Shown here piece after piece: positions 21,284-21,336 of a stretch of DNA of 21,336 nucleotides. The stretch is from a virus. The stretch's first letter is position 1. Each line of letters opens with the position of its first letter. The notes beneath the pieces were generated by a model that saw only the letters and a list, made by a program, of their open reading frames with translations, made no database searches and was not told the origin of the DNA. The translations under genes and the position numbers were made by a program. The stretch spans positions 1 to 21,336 of the IMG/VR virus record IMGVR_UViG_3300045996_000126; one strand, 5' to 3'.

Positions 21284-21336
21284 TGCATCGCCTGAGCCAT
21301 CCTTGGCCCTGCTTCGTGCTCTACGTCGAGCTTGTC
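21265..21336 (-). CDS. Probable terminase small subunit, C-terminal end only
   Basis: A frame enters from the window edge and stops at TAA (21267-21265), overlapping the large terminase start by 19 bases. It shows only 23 residues, DKLDVEHEAGPRMAQAMQWLPPT. There is no motif to identify it. The place just before terL and the overlap are those of a small terminase gene; this is inference from order alone. Confidence 0.45.
   Translation of the reverse strand, partial: DKLDVEHEAGPRMAQAMQWLPPT

Noticed and set aside
1-21336. tRNA, CRISPR array, insertion sequence or attachment site
   Set aside because: No cloverleaf-like sequence, spaced repeats, transposase or integrase, or long direct repeat was seen by eye.

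Overview
The window is about 21 kb of the late (virion assembly plus lysis) region of a short-tailed, podovirus-like phage or prophage. Nearly every gene lies on the minus strand in one tightly packed block. Stops and starts overlap as ATGA, TGATG or TAATG at most junctions, so transcription runs from position 21336 towards 1. The base composition is GC-rich, and the proteins resemble those of P22-like/SU10-like phages of Alphaproteobacteria (Sphingomonas/Rhizobium type hosts). That host assignment is inference from protein style only. No integrase, repressor, replication gene, tRNA, IS element or CRISPR array was seen, so lytic versus temperate cannot be decided here.

Head and packaging module (21336 to about 13600, in transcription order): the C-terminal end of a probable small terminase, large terminase, P22-type portal with a long coiled-coil tail, acidic scaffold, P22-type coat protein followed by a UUCG-loop terminator, a small head-fibre/decoration-like protein, a glycosyltransferase-methyltransferase fusion, and the head-tail adaptor.

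Tail and ejection module (13604 to 3794): two small structural proteins of unknown function, two further small unknown proteins, a tail fibre ending in a Peptidase_G2-like autoprocessing domain, a gp10-like tail nozzle, a small GNAT-like virion protein, a Gln/Asn-rich protein with a 20-22-residue repeat, a Gln-rich small protein, a lytic transglycosylase, and two large ejection-type proteins. Several starts here appear non-canonical: ATA for the fibre, possibly CTG for a neighbour, TTG for the glycosyltransferase and GTG for the terminase.

A 549-base gap (3245-3793) has no minus-strand gene beyond a 12-codon leader at its edge. It holds three very small predicted membrane-protein ORFs on the plus strand, the only plus-strand genes I can support.

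Lysis module (3244 to 1): a membrane-anchored coiled-coil protein, an HTH plus metallophosphoesterase protein, a Cys-rich 49-residue protein, a T4-type lysozyme, a small holin-like protein, an exported trypsin-like serine protease and the start of an Rz-like spanin. The protease wedged between holin and spanin, the opposite-strand membrane ORF trio and the GT-MT fusion in the capsid block are the most unusual parts. The lysozyme and spanin would attack the wall and outer membrane; the protease may add a periplasmic step.
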